NCBI RefSeq assembly: GCF_026790145.1
Contig: NZ_JALAMS010000063.1
Location: 1 to 8,524 of the forward strand
Length of the DNA: 8,524 nucleotides
Origin: Bacillus_I endophytica_A
Lineage (GTDB): Bacteria; Bacillota; Bacilli; Bacillales; Bacillaceae_H
Direction: 5' to 3'
Positions within the stretch are counted from its first letter, which is position 1; each line of letters starts with the position of its first letter. Of the stretch, positions 1-5,656 are shown one piece after another. Both the position numbers and the translations under genes were made by a program. The notes beneath the pieces are model-generated. The model searched no databases and had not been told where the DNA came from. It worked only from the letters and a program-made list of their open reading frames with translations.

Positions 1-1
1 A

Positions 2-40
2 CCTAAGAGGGATAATATCAAGGATACTCACTGTCTTTTT
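2..40 (+). repeat. Left-end sequence resembling the inverted right end of the window
   Basis: Just beyond the stop of the HTH-TPR gene, bases 2-40 align with the reverse complement of 8490-8522. They share GGGATAATA exactly, a flanking C-TAA, then CA, TCAC and G-CTTTTT, with one gap of about four bases. It may be half of an imperfect inverted repeat bracketing the island, or two related degenerate terminators. Confidence 0.35.
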
Positions 41-43
41 ATA

Positions 44-1297
44 TTAAAAACATTCTTTGTAGGAGTCTGAAGCCTTTTGATAATCTCCTATAGAAAAATA
101 TACATCGGCCACTTTCTTACAAACATGATGACATGACATCGATTGAGACAGAAGGACTTTCTTTGCCCCATCATAGTTTTTTAATGAAATATCTATATCT
201 GATAATCTGTAATGAATATCACCTAAAAGCTCAAATGCTTGAGCTGTATGCTTATTAACGTCGTTCTTCTCTAAAATATCATGACATAAAGAAGAAGCTT
301 GGTCATATTCTTCCTGTAAATAATGTACCCTTGCAAGTTCTACTTGAGCATTCATAATTCTACTTTCTTCTGTTTGAACACTTTTGTAAATGTTTATAGC
401 TGTTCTTAAATAGAGATCTGCTTGGTTATATTCTTCTTGGTAAGAAAATAAAATCCCTAAATTAGTATAGGTACCAGCTTCATGATGCTTATTTTCACTC
501 AATTTAAAGAATTTAAGAGCTCGTTCATACGCCTTTTTTGCCTCTTTATAACGTTTTAATTGCATATTACAAATTCCCATCGCCATAAAGATTTCACCTG
601 ATTTATAATAAGTCCCCATATTATCATTTAAATCACTTGCTTCTTGTAAAAAGTTAATGGCTGAGTAATACTCATTTAACTTACCATGTACCACTCCAAG
701 GTTAACCAGTATGGATATACGTACCATTCCACTAATTTGATCATAGATCATAATTCGATAAGCTTTATTTAAAGTATGAAGAGCTTTCTCATTATTGTTA
801 ACTTGAATGTGAGCATAACCAAGAGAATCTAAAGAACGTAGCATTTCACTTGTATGCTGACTGTTTTCTAGTTCCGTTACGCTATCCTCGAAAAATGTCA
901 TGGCATGATTATAATCTTTTTTATATTCATAGTATTTACCGTGTACCCATAGCAAAATTCCTTTATCGTAAGAATTTAACTCTTCATGAGTTAGATATTC
1001 TTTCTTCTGAACAAACATTTCTACTTTCTCGAATGAATTAGAGTTTATCTGATTTTCGGCCGTCTTAATTTCCTTCTTAACTTGTGATAGTAACAAATCT
1101 TTGTTTTCCACGGTTTTAAAGAAATCATCGACAGAACAATGTAATTTTTTACTTAGCTTTTCGAGTACATCAAAGGAAGGTTGAACTAAGCCTTGCTCAA
1201 TCTGACTTAGATAACTTCTAGTAATAATACCTTTTGATAAATCCTGCTGTGTTAATTTCGCTTCTTTTCTTAGTTCTTTTATGCGTTGACCTAACAT
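44..1297 (-). CDS. HTH-TPR transcriptional regulator of RNPP (PlcR/NprR-like) quorum-sensing type
   Basis: A 417-aa cytoplasmic DNA-binding regulator. Residues about 5-60 form an XRE/Cro-type helix-turn-helix (RIKELRKEAKLTQQDLSKG, then SYLSQIEQG). Residues about 110-415 are a run of tetratricopeptide repeats, with helix pairs such as YYEYKKDYNHAMTFFEDSV, LVNLGVVHGKLNEYYSAI, TYTNLGILFSYQEEYNQA and VADVYFSIGDYQKASDSY. Length and layout match PlcR/NprR/Rgg-like receptors (NprR is about 420 aa), in which the TPR groove binds a re-imported oligopeptide. Asparagines in the repeats (N199, N279) sit where such proteins contact the peptide backbone; this is inferred, not modelled. The ATG at 1297 has GAGG at 1305-1308, 6-7 nt upstream. 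It is divergent from a short peptide gene and the arsL operon, the usual arrangement of a regulator with its pheromone and target. The HTH-TPR call is secure; the peptide-receptor role is likely; the target is inferred from position. Confidence 0.85.
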   Translation of the reverse strand: MLGQRIKELRKEAKLTQQDLSKGIITRSYLSQIEQGLVQPSFDVLEKLSKKLHCSVDDFFKTVENKDLLLSQVKKEIKTAENQINSNSFEKVEMFVQKKEYLTHEELNSYDKGILLWVHGKYYEYKKDYNHAMTFFEDSVTELENSQHTSEMLRSLDSLGYAHIQVNNNEKALHTLNKAYRIMIYDQISGMVRISILVNLGVVHGKLNEYYSAINFLQEASDLNDNMGTYYKSGEIFMAMGICNMQLKRYKEAKKAYERALKFFKLSENKHHEAGTYTNLGILFSYQEEYNQADLYLRTAINIYKSVQTEESRIMNAQVELARVHYLQEEYDQASSLCHDILEKNDVNKHTAQAFELLGDIHYRLSDIDISLKNYDGAKKVLLSQSMSCHHVCKKVADVYFSIGDYQKASDSYKECF

Positions 1298-1407
1298 AGG
1301 ACTACCTCATCCAATCTCTTTTCTAGATTTTTTTACTTTGACTCTCTAACTCTATTATTAACAATTATGAACAAAATGTAAATATTAAATTAAATGTTCA
1401 GAAAATG

Positions 1408-1436
1408 TTGACAACCTTTTCTTAATCAATTACTAT
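1408..1436 (+). promoter_or_regulatory. Sigma-A-type promoter for pheromone-arsL operon
   Basis: The perfect -35 hexamer TTGACA (1408-1413) is followed by a 17-nt spacer and TACTAT (1431-1436), four of six matches to TATAAT. The predicted start is near 1443, leaving a leader of roughly 205 nt before the peptide gene. The -35 lies within GTTGACAAC (1407-1415), an imperfect palindrome. Such a near-consensus promoter with a palindrome just downstream of the -10 fits control by repression better than by activation, but this is inference. Confidence 0.65.
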
Positions 1437-1486
1437 TTAGTTAACAAATTAAACAAAACACAAAATAAAAATAAAATGTTAACTAA
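1437..1486. repeat. Exact 10-bp inverted repeat, candidate operator
   Basis: TTAGTTAACA (1437-1446) and its exact reverse complement TGTTAACTAA (1477-1486) are separated by 30 bases, about three helical turns. Each arm contains the self-palindromic GTTAAC. The left arm begins directly after the -10 hexamer and covers the predicted transcription start. Paired sites on one face of the helix next to a divergently encoded HTH-TPR regulator suggest an operator. The region is very AT-rich, so chance is not excluded. Confidence 0.5.
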
Positions 1487-1515
1487 TGTTATAAAGAAGG
1501 TGGGAGAATAATACT

Positions 1516-1537
1516 AAAGATAAAATATTCTATCTTT
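1516..1537 (+). repeat. Weak leader hairpin
   Basis: AAAGATA (1516-1522) can pair with TATCTTT (1531-1537) around an 8-nt loop. A competing pairing is AGAATA (1505-1510) with TATTCT (1526-1531). All pairs but one or two are A-U, so the stability is low. It lies in the long leader of the peptide-arsL transcript. No riboswitch family is recognised. Confidence 0.2.
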
Positions 1538-1635
1538 CTCTAAAACTCTTACTTTTGTTGTTTCTCAATTGTTAATTCTATTTACTTGAATGATTCTTTT
1601 GAAACTACCCCTATTTATTAAATTAAAACAATATT

Positions 1636-1641
1636 AGGAGG
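1636..1641 (+). promoter_or_regulatory. Ribosome binding site of the peptide gene
   Basis: A perfect AGGAGG lies 7 nt before the ATG at 1649. It is the main evidence that the 28-codon ORF is truly translated, since nothing else nearby could use it. Confidence 0.85.
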
Positions 1642-1648
1642 AATAAAC

Positions 1649-1735
1649 ATGAAATTCTATTATAAAAACAAGGTGATGTACTCATTAATAACGGTTGCAA
1701 CAGTCATTCTATTCATGGATCCAGTTTGGCCATAA
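1649..1735 (+). CDS. Small exported signalling pro-peptide (candidate cognate pheromone)
   Basis: A 28-aa ORF with a perfect AGGAGG site. Three parts are visible: a basic aromatic N-terminus (MKFYYKNK), a hydrophobic stretch at residues 9-22 (VMYSLITVATVILF), and a short C-terminal tail MDPVWP. This is the layout of pro-peptides such as SHP of Rgg systems, PapR or NprX: exported, trimmed, re-imported by an oligopeptide permease, and bound by an HTH-TPR receptor. The receptor candidate is encoded divergently at 44-1297. The mature peptide is probably the last five to eight residues (within LFMDPVWP); the exact cleavage is unknown. The ORF stops 25 nt before arsL and shares its transcript, so induction of the operon would also raise pheromone, a positive loop. 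Alternatives are a small membrane peptide or a leader peptide. I recognise no named homologue. The tail ending Val-Trp-Pro is unusual. Confidence 0.72.
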   Translation: MKFYYKNKVMYSLITVATVILFMDPVWP

Positions 1736-1760
1736 ACTTAATAATTTAGGAGGCTTTTAA

Positions 1761-3035
1761 ATGAATATCTTACTTATTTCAAACTTCGAAGGTGGTTTTC
1801 AGCCTAATACTATCGCAACGGCAGCCACCCCTTTAATTAAAGAAGGTTTTAATGTATCCATCTTAGATACTTATGTTGAGGGAATTGTAGAAGAAAAGTT
1901 TTTGAATCAGGACCTAGTAGCTATATCTGTTCCACTATTTGATGCTGTACATGCAGGAGTGGAAATAGCAAGGCGTGTAGCTGATAAGAATCCAAAGGCC
2001 CACATCACATTTTTTGGACAACATGCCACAATTAACGCTAATCGATTAGCTGGTAAATATAGTGATTCCTGTATTTGCGGAGAATGGGAACAGCCATTAA
2101 CTTTACTAGCCAAACATCTTTCTGGAGAGACACAAGAGAATATTCCTGGTGTATTAAGTGCCGAACAAGCTATAAAAGGGGAAGTCATACATCCCCATAT
2201 GTCACGAAATCATCTAGATATCCCTTCCAGACATTTATTACCGACTTTATATAAGTATCCTCAAAAACAAATTAATCATCTCTTAGGATCAGAAGAGGTA
2301 GTAGGTTCAACGGAAATTGCTAGAGGCTGTCATCATAAGTGCTTGTATTGTTCCGTATTTGCTGCTTATGGGGGAAAGGTAATCCTCGTTCCAGAAGAGA
2401 TTGTATTGCAAGATGTTAGAAACTTAGTAGAGGGAGGAATGACTCACCTTACATTTATAGATGCTGACTTCTTTAATGCTAAGTACCATGGAATTAAAAT
2501 TTTACGAAAACTTCATCAAGAATTTCCTCAGTTAACATATGATTTCACAACCCGAGTCGACCACATCTTAGAGAATAAGGAAACACTATTAGAAATGAAG
2601 CAATTGGGTGTCCGATTCATTACATCAGCCTTAGAATTCCCTTCTGAAGAAGTACTAGATGCTGTAGCCAAAGATACAAGTGTTTCTGATATAGAGGAAG
2701 CCATTGCTTATTTACGCGAAATTAATATAAAGCTTAATCCAACCTTTATTATGTTTAACCCTTGGACTAAATTCGAAGATCTCACTACCTTTAGATCCTT
2801 TATAGAGGACAATCAATTAGGAGGTATCGTAGATCCGATTCAATATGAAACAAGATTGTATTTATACAAAGGGTCTCCACTCTTACATAAGGAGTCTATC
2901 AAAAAACTAGATTTAGAGGAATTTGAATTTCACTACGACTGGAAGCATCCGGACCCTAAATTAGATGAACTTTACTTTGAAATGTTAACACCAGCTGAAG
3001 AGGGAATTTTTAAACGATGCTGTCTGAAGTGCTAA
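1761..3035 (+). CDS. arsL: Radical SAM arsinothricin biosynthesis enzyme ArsL
   Basis: A 424-aa radical SAM enzyme. Residues 1-140 look like the Rossmann-type, B12-binding-like N-domain common in this superfamily (MNILLISNFEGG start, AISVPLFD, HITFFGQHA). The [4Fe-4S] cluster site is CHHKCLYC, with Cys190, Cys194 and Cys197 in the CX3CX2C pattern. TFIDADFFNA (231-240) and later strands complete the barrel. The last six residues are RCCLKC (419-424), the motif I know from ArsL and the likely arsenite-binding site (Cys420, Cys421, Cys424). ArsL moves the 3-amino-3-carboxypropyl group of S-adenosylmethionine to As(III), making hydroxyarsinothricin, precursor of the glutamate-mimic antibiotic arsinothricin. 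The ATG is preceded by AGGAGG (1748-1753). The gene is second in the operon, 25 nt after the peptide gene and 13 nt before the channel gene. The partner ArsM, which would methylate the product, is not present. The call is supported by the tail motif and by arsN1 nearby. Confidence 0.88.
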   Translation: MNILLISNFEGGFQPNTIATAATPLIKEGFNVSILDTYVEGIVEEKFLNQDLVAISVPLFDAVHAGVEIARRVADKNPKAHITFFGQHATINANRLAGKYSDSCICGEWEQPLTLLAKHLSGETQENIPGVLSAEQAIKGEVIHPHMSRNHLDIPSRHLLPTLYKYPQKQINHLLGSEEVVGSTEIARGCHHKCLYCSVFAAYGGKVILVPEEIVLQDVRNLVEGGMTHLTFIDADFFNAKYHGIKILRKLHQEFPQLTYDFTTRVDHILENKETLLEMKQLGVRFITSALEFPSEEVLDAVAKDTSVSDIEEAIAYLREINIKLNPTFIMFNPWTKFEDLTTFRSFIEDNQLGGIVDPIQYETRLYLYKGSPLLHKESIKKLDLEEFEFHYDWKHPDPKLDELYFEMLTPAEEGIFKRCCLKC

Positions 3036-3048
3036 GGAGGAGAGGAAA

Positions 3049-3768
3049 ATGGATCAGAAATCTTTTATCACTGCTCCTATTGCCCATCCCCATGCACTGC
3101 CCAATGTAGAGTCTTATTCTGAAACGAAGAAAAAGCTCATAGCTGAATTTATCGGTACTTACTTTCTTGTGTTTGCGGGAACTGGGGCAATCATCGTCAA
3201 TTCCCTTACAGAGAGTTTAACTCATGTGGGGGTGGCCATTACTTTTGGCTTAGTTGTTCTAGCGTTAATTTACTCTTTTGGTCATATTTCAGGAGCCCAT
3301 TTTAATCCTGCTGTTACCCTTGCTTTTCTAGCCCTCGGTGAAATTACTAGGAGGGAAGCAATTTTATATGTTTCCACTCAATTAATAGCAGCTTCAGCAT
3401 CTAGTGTAACTTTACTAATTATGTTCGGTAATGTATCACACTTGGGAGCAACGATACCTAGTGGGACCTGGATGCAAAGTTTTGTTTTAGAGTTTGTTTT
3501 AACCTTTGTACTTATGATTGTGATCTTAACTTCTGCTGTACATAGTAAGGCTGTCAAATCATTTGCCGGTATGGCCATCGGAGCAACGGTAGCGCTAGAA
3601 GCTATGTTTGGCGGTCCTATTAGTGGAGCGTCCATGAATCCTGCTAGATCATTTGGGCCAGCCATCGTTTCAGGTACATTCAGTAGTCTATGGATTTATT
3701 TAGTGGCTACCACACTGGGAGCCCTTAGTGCTGCTTTAATTTATACCGTACTTCACGAAGAAGAATAG
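3049..3768 (+). CDS. MIP-family channel (aquaglyceroporin/NIP-like), probable arsenical channel
   Basis: A 239-aa inner-membrane channel with six predicted membrane helices and both family signatures: HFNPAVT (NPA at 86-88) and MNPARSFGP (NPA at 197-199). By alignment from memory with E. coli AqpZ, the selectivity filter reads Phe66, Ala185, Ala194, Arg200. The water-specific histidine is replaced by alanine, implying a wider pore for uncharged solutes such as As(OH)3. MIP channels occur in bacterial ars operons, where they pass arsenite or organoarsenicals. The first 25 or so residues are a polar extension (HPHALPNVESYSETKKK) before helix 1. A GGAGG sequence overlaps the arsL stop, and the next gene starts 17 nt after this stop, so it belongs to the arsL operon. 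It may supply arsenite to ArsL or release the product in place of the usual ArsQ permease; direction and substrate cannot be read from sequence. Confidence 0.85.
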   Translation: MDQKSFITAPIAHPHALPNVESYSETKKKLIAEFIGTYFLVFAGTGAIIVNSLTESLTHVGVAITFGLVVLALIYSFGHISGAHFNPAVTLAFLALGEITRREAILYVSTQLIAASASSVTLLIMFGNVSHLGATIPSGTWMQSFVLEFVLTFVLMIVILTSAVHSKAVKSFAGMAIGATVALEAMFGGPISGASMNPARSFGPAIVSGTFSSLWIYLVATTLGALSAALIYTVLHEEE

Positions 3769-3785
3769 ATATAAGGAGGAAAAAG

Positions 3786-4895
3786 ATGAAAACTGCTAAG
3801 TTAGTATTACTGGGAGGATTTTTAGGCGCTGGTAAAACGACTACGATGATTAAATCGGCGTTGAAACTTGAGGAGAAAGGGTACCGTGTGGCCATTGTGA
3901 CCAATGACCAAGGAAAAGAATTAATTGATACGGAACTTGCTCGTAAGAATGGATTGAATACTAAAGAGGTAACAGGGGGCTGCTTCTGTTGTCAATTTGA
4001 CGACCTATATAAGAATCTAAACACGTTATTAGAGGAAAAACAGCCAGATGTTATTATTGCAGAGGCTGTGGGAAGTTGTACAGATTTAGCTGCAACCGTT
4101 ATACAGCCACTAAAGCAGTATTACTCGGATCAATTCAAGACCGCCCCTCTAACTATTGTTGTGGATCCAGCCCGATTGATGCATGAACTTAATGCAACGG
4201 ATGAAACGAGACCTTCTTTTTCGCAGTCAGTAAGTTATATATTCGAGAAACAATTAGCAGAGGGAGATATCATCGCGCTAAACAAGTTAGACCGTTATTC
4301 CTCTGATGAAATCGATAAATTATACAATTACTTACAAAAACGTTATCCGCAAACAGTTATACAAATCATCTCTGCTGAAAGAGGGGACCATATCGATGAA
4401 TTAACCGAAACATGGTTAACAACCGATTTAGGTGGCGATAAAGTACTCGACATTGATTATGAACAATATGCAGAAGGAGAAGCACAACTAGCTTGGATGA
4501 ATATTCTAGGCGACCTAAATGCAGATCAAGATATAGACCCACGTGAATGGACTCAACGCTTTTTAAGTAAATTAAACGAACACTTTATAAGAGAAAAGAT
4601 GGCAATTGCTCACTTAAAAGTCCATGTAGGGTTCGAAAATGGGTTTGTTAAAGCAAGTATGGTGCATACAGGGGATGATCCAACATTTACAGAGAAAAAT
4701 GTACAAAAAGGAAAGCAATTTAGAGTTGTCTTGAATATTCGTATTGAAGCATCTCCAGCTGTTCTTAATCTGGTAGTTGCGGATGCGATTGAATCTCTTA
4801 ATCAAGATTTAAAAACTAACTGGAAGGCTACATATGATGAGTGTTTTAGTCCACTTCCGCCAAAACCAGTTCATCGTTTATACGACGTATCATAA
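3786..4895 (+). CDS. COG0523/CobW-family metallochaperone GTPase
   Basis: A 369-aa cytoplasmic P-loop GTPase of the G3E group. Visible motifs are the Walker A GFLGAGKT (11-18), the family's metal-binding CXCC inside GGCFCC (Cys66, Cys68, Cys69), a Walker B-like DVIIAEAVG (88-96) and the guanine-specificity motif NKLD (166-169). COG0523 proteins insert or deliver metals, typically Zn, Co or Ni. The three cysteines could also hold As(III). The C-terminal third (about 230-369) does not show the histidine-rich tract or the usual CobW_C ending that I would expect in a zinc chaperone, so this looks like a divergent subgroup. AAGGAGG precedes the ATG; the neighbours are 17 and 13 nt away. Position between the channel and an ArsD-like protein suggests arsenite handling for ArsL, perhaps replacing the ArsA ATPase, which is absent. 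Family is certain, arsenic role inferred. Confidence 0.85.
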   Translation: MKTAKLVLLGGFLGAGKTTTMIKSALKLEEKGYRVAIVTNDQGKELIDTELARKNGLNTKEVTGGCFCCQFDDLYKNLNTLLEEKQPDVIIAEAVGSCTDLAATVIQPLKQYYSDQFKTAPLTIVVDPARLMHELNATDETRPSFSQSVSYIFEKQLAEGDIIALNKLDRYSSDEIDKLYNYLQKRYPQTVIQIISAERGDHIDELTETWLTTDLGGDKVLDIDYEQYAEGEAQLAWMNILGDLNADQDIDPREWTQRFLSKLNEHFIREKMAIAHLKVHVGFENGFVKASMVHTGDDPTFTEKNVQKGKQFRVVLNIRIEASPAVLNLVVADAIESLNQDLKTNWKATYDECFSPLPPKPVHRLYDVS

Positions 4896-4908
4896 GGAGG
4901 AAAACTAA

Positions 4909-5292
4909 ATGAGTACAACTAATTTAATTGAAATTTTTCCAAGTGTACCAAATAATCAAGACGATTGTTGCGATACAGATTCAGGAGTAGAAACAGAATC
5001 TGGTTGCTGTGAAGACAGCAAAAATTTTTATGAGGAAAGCTTAGAATTAAAAGAACAATTAAAGGAGCACTTTAATAAGTCTGTAAATGTCCATCTTTAT
5101 AATTATGATATCTCCATGGATCGTGTAATGGCTAAAAAGAAATTGAGTGAATTAATAAGAAAACGGGGATTTAAGCATATTGGTGAAGAGGATATTCTCA
5201 AGTATGCTACTCCAGCAGTAGTAGTCAATGGTAACTTAGTAAGTTTCGCAACCAAACCTTATATGGAAACAGTAATAGAAAAAATGAGTTAA
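4909..5292 (+). CDS. ArsD-like thioredoxin-fold metallochaperone with two CC pairs
   Basis: A 127-aa protein that begins like ArsD (LIEIF), then has a polar, acidic insert carrying two vicinal cysteine pairs, Cys20-Cys21 and Cys33-Cys34. The rest resembles the ArsD thioredoxin-like core: NVHLYNYDIS (60-69) and TPAVVVNGNLVSFATKPYMETV (101-122), the latter like the cis-proline and last strand/helix. Classical ArsD binds As(III) with CC at 12-13 plus Cys18 and passes it to the ArsA ATPase. Here the cysteines are spaced differently and arsA is missing, so the partner is probably the CobW-type GTPase just upstream or ArsL itself. AAGGAGG overlaps the upstream stop, and the ATG is 13 nt further. 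It is the last gene of the operon, followed 3 nt later by a strong terminator. It could instead be a redox-active small thioredoxin-like protein. Confidence 0.65.
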   Translation: MSTTNLIEIFPSVPNNQDDCCDTDSGVETESGCCEDSKNFYEESLELKEQLKEHFNKSVNVHLYNYDISMDRVMAKKKLSELIRKRGFKHIGEEDILKYATPAVVVNGNLVSFATKPYMETVIEKMS

Positions 5293-5295
5293 ATG

Positions 5296-5327
5296 ATAAA
5301 GAGCCAGCAAGATAGCTGGCTCTTTAT
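5296..5327. terminator. Intrinsic terminator of the arsL operon, probably bidirectional
   Basis: A perfect 13-bp stem (ATAAAGAGCCAGC with GCTGGCTCTTTAT) encloses a 6-nt loop, AAGATA. It starts 3 nt after the stop of the ArsD-like gene. The U-run is within the right arm. In reverse it lies just beyond the stop of the minus-strand small gene, so it can serve both converging transcripts. Confidence 0.85.
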
Positions 5328-5351
5328 TGTGTGGTTAGCTTAATAGAATTT

Positions 5352-5552
5352 CTATTCATCTTTTAAAGATGAATAAGCTTGTTCAAAACGTTGGTAAGTA
5401 CACTCCCCAAGGGAAGTAACATCTTCATTAAAGAAACGTTTGAACATAAATTCTTTAGCTTGTACGATATCAAAATTACGTGTATTCATGAGTAGTTTAA
5501 AATAAGATTGAAAATATTCAACGGATAAATCTCCAGCACGATTAACAATCAT
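5352..5552 (-). CDS. Hypothetical 66-aa protein
   Basis: I do not recognise this small protein. The ATG at 5552 is chosen because AAAGGAGA (complement of 5561-5568) lies 8 nt upstream; a GTG two codons earlier (5558) would be only 2 nt from it. The product is soluble and rich in aromatic and charged residues (RAGDLSVEYFQSYFKLLMN, AKEFMFKRFFNE), with a single cysteine in LGECTYQRF. It looks helical and has no membrane segment. It lies alone on the minus strand between the arsL operon and arsN1, converging on the terminator at 5296-5327, and has a plausible promoter at 5599-5628. The good ribosome binding site and clean placement between transcription units make it likely real. A link to arsenic is only positional. 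Confidence 0.6.
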   Translation of the reverse strand: MIVNRAGDLSVEYFQSYFKLLMNTRNFDIVQAKEFMFKRFFNEDVTSLGECTYQRFEQAYSSLKDE

Positions 5553-5590
5553 AAACACTTTCTCCTTTAGACTTATTTCAAATCCATTCT

Positions 5591-5621
5591 CTTAATTATT
5601 GATATGAATAGGTTAATTAAG
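5591..5621. repeat. 8-bp inverted repeat in the divergent small gene/arsN1 spacer
   Basis: CTTAATTA (5591-5598) and TAATTAAG (5614-5621) are exact reverse complements 15 nt apart. They overlap the candidate minus-strand promoter of the small gene, so they could be an operator. The words are pure A/T except for the end bases, so chance is quite possible. Confidence 0.3.
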
Positions 5622-5628
5622 TTGTTAA
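5599..5628 (-). promoter_or_regulatory. Candidate promoter of the 66-aa gene
   Basis: On the minus strand TTAACA (5628-5623, five of six to the -35 consensus) is followed by 18 nt and TATCAA (5604-5599, four of six). The predicted start is about 40 nt upstream of the gene's ATG. The match is moderate in AT-rich DNA. Confidence 0.35.
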
Positions 5629-5656
5629 GGAAAAGCAAGATAATAGTTTACATCTC

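Larger units (their letters stand above)
1298..1648. other. Divergent AT-rich control region between regulator and pheromone-arsL operon
   Basis: These 351 bases contain no convincing gene. They hold the plus-strand promoter and inverted repeats listed separately, and about 200 nt of leader before the small peptide ORF. A weak minus-strand promoter for the regulator may use TTGTCA (complement of 1409-1414), which overlaps the plus-strand TTGACA, with TAATTT 16 nt further; the -10 is poor, so I do not list it as a feature. Several GTTAAC/GTTGAC-like words recur at 1407-1415, 1440-1445 and 1478-1483 and may be half-sites for the divergent HTH regulator. Confidence 0.6.

Noticed and set aside
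850..1041. Plus-strand open frame of 63 codons
   Set aside because: It lies wholly inside the HTH-TPR gene on the other strand, has no ribosome binding site and gives no recognisable protein.
1476..1511. ATG with 11 codons in the control region (possible upstream leader peptide)
   Set aside because: No Shine-Dalgarno sequence before it and it overlaps the inverted repeat; no feature of a real peptide.
1907..2188. Minus-strand open frame of 93 codons inside arsL
   Set aside because: It is a shadow of arsL; no start signal and no sensible product.
3378..3665. Minus-strand open frame of 95 codons inside the channel gene
   Set aside because: Its length comes from the codon composition of the membrane protein opposite; no ribosome binding site.
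4614..4805. Minus-strand open frame inside the CobW-type gene
   Set aside because: Shadow frame without start signals.
3786..4895. ArsA arsenite-pumping ATPase
   Set aside because: The P-loop protein has NKLD and the CXCC of COG0523 GTPases and is only 369 aa, without the duplicated ATPase halves of ArsA.
5553..5558. GTG start two codons upstream for the 66-aa gene
   Set aside because: It would leave only 2 nt from the ribosome binding site; the ATG at 5552 has the proper 8-nt spacing.
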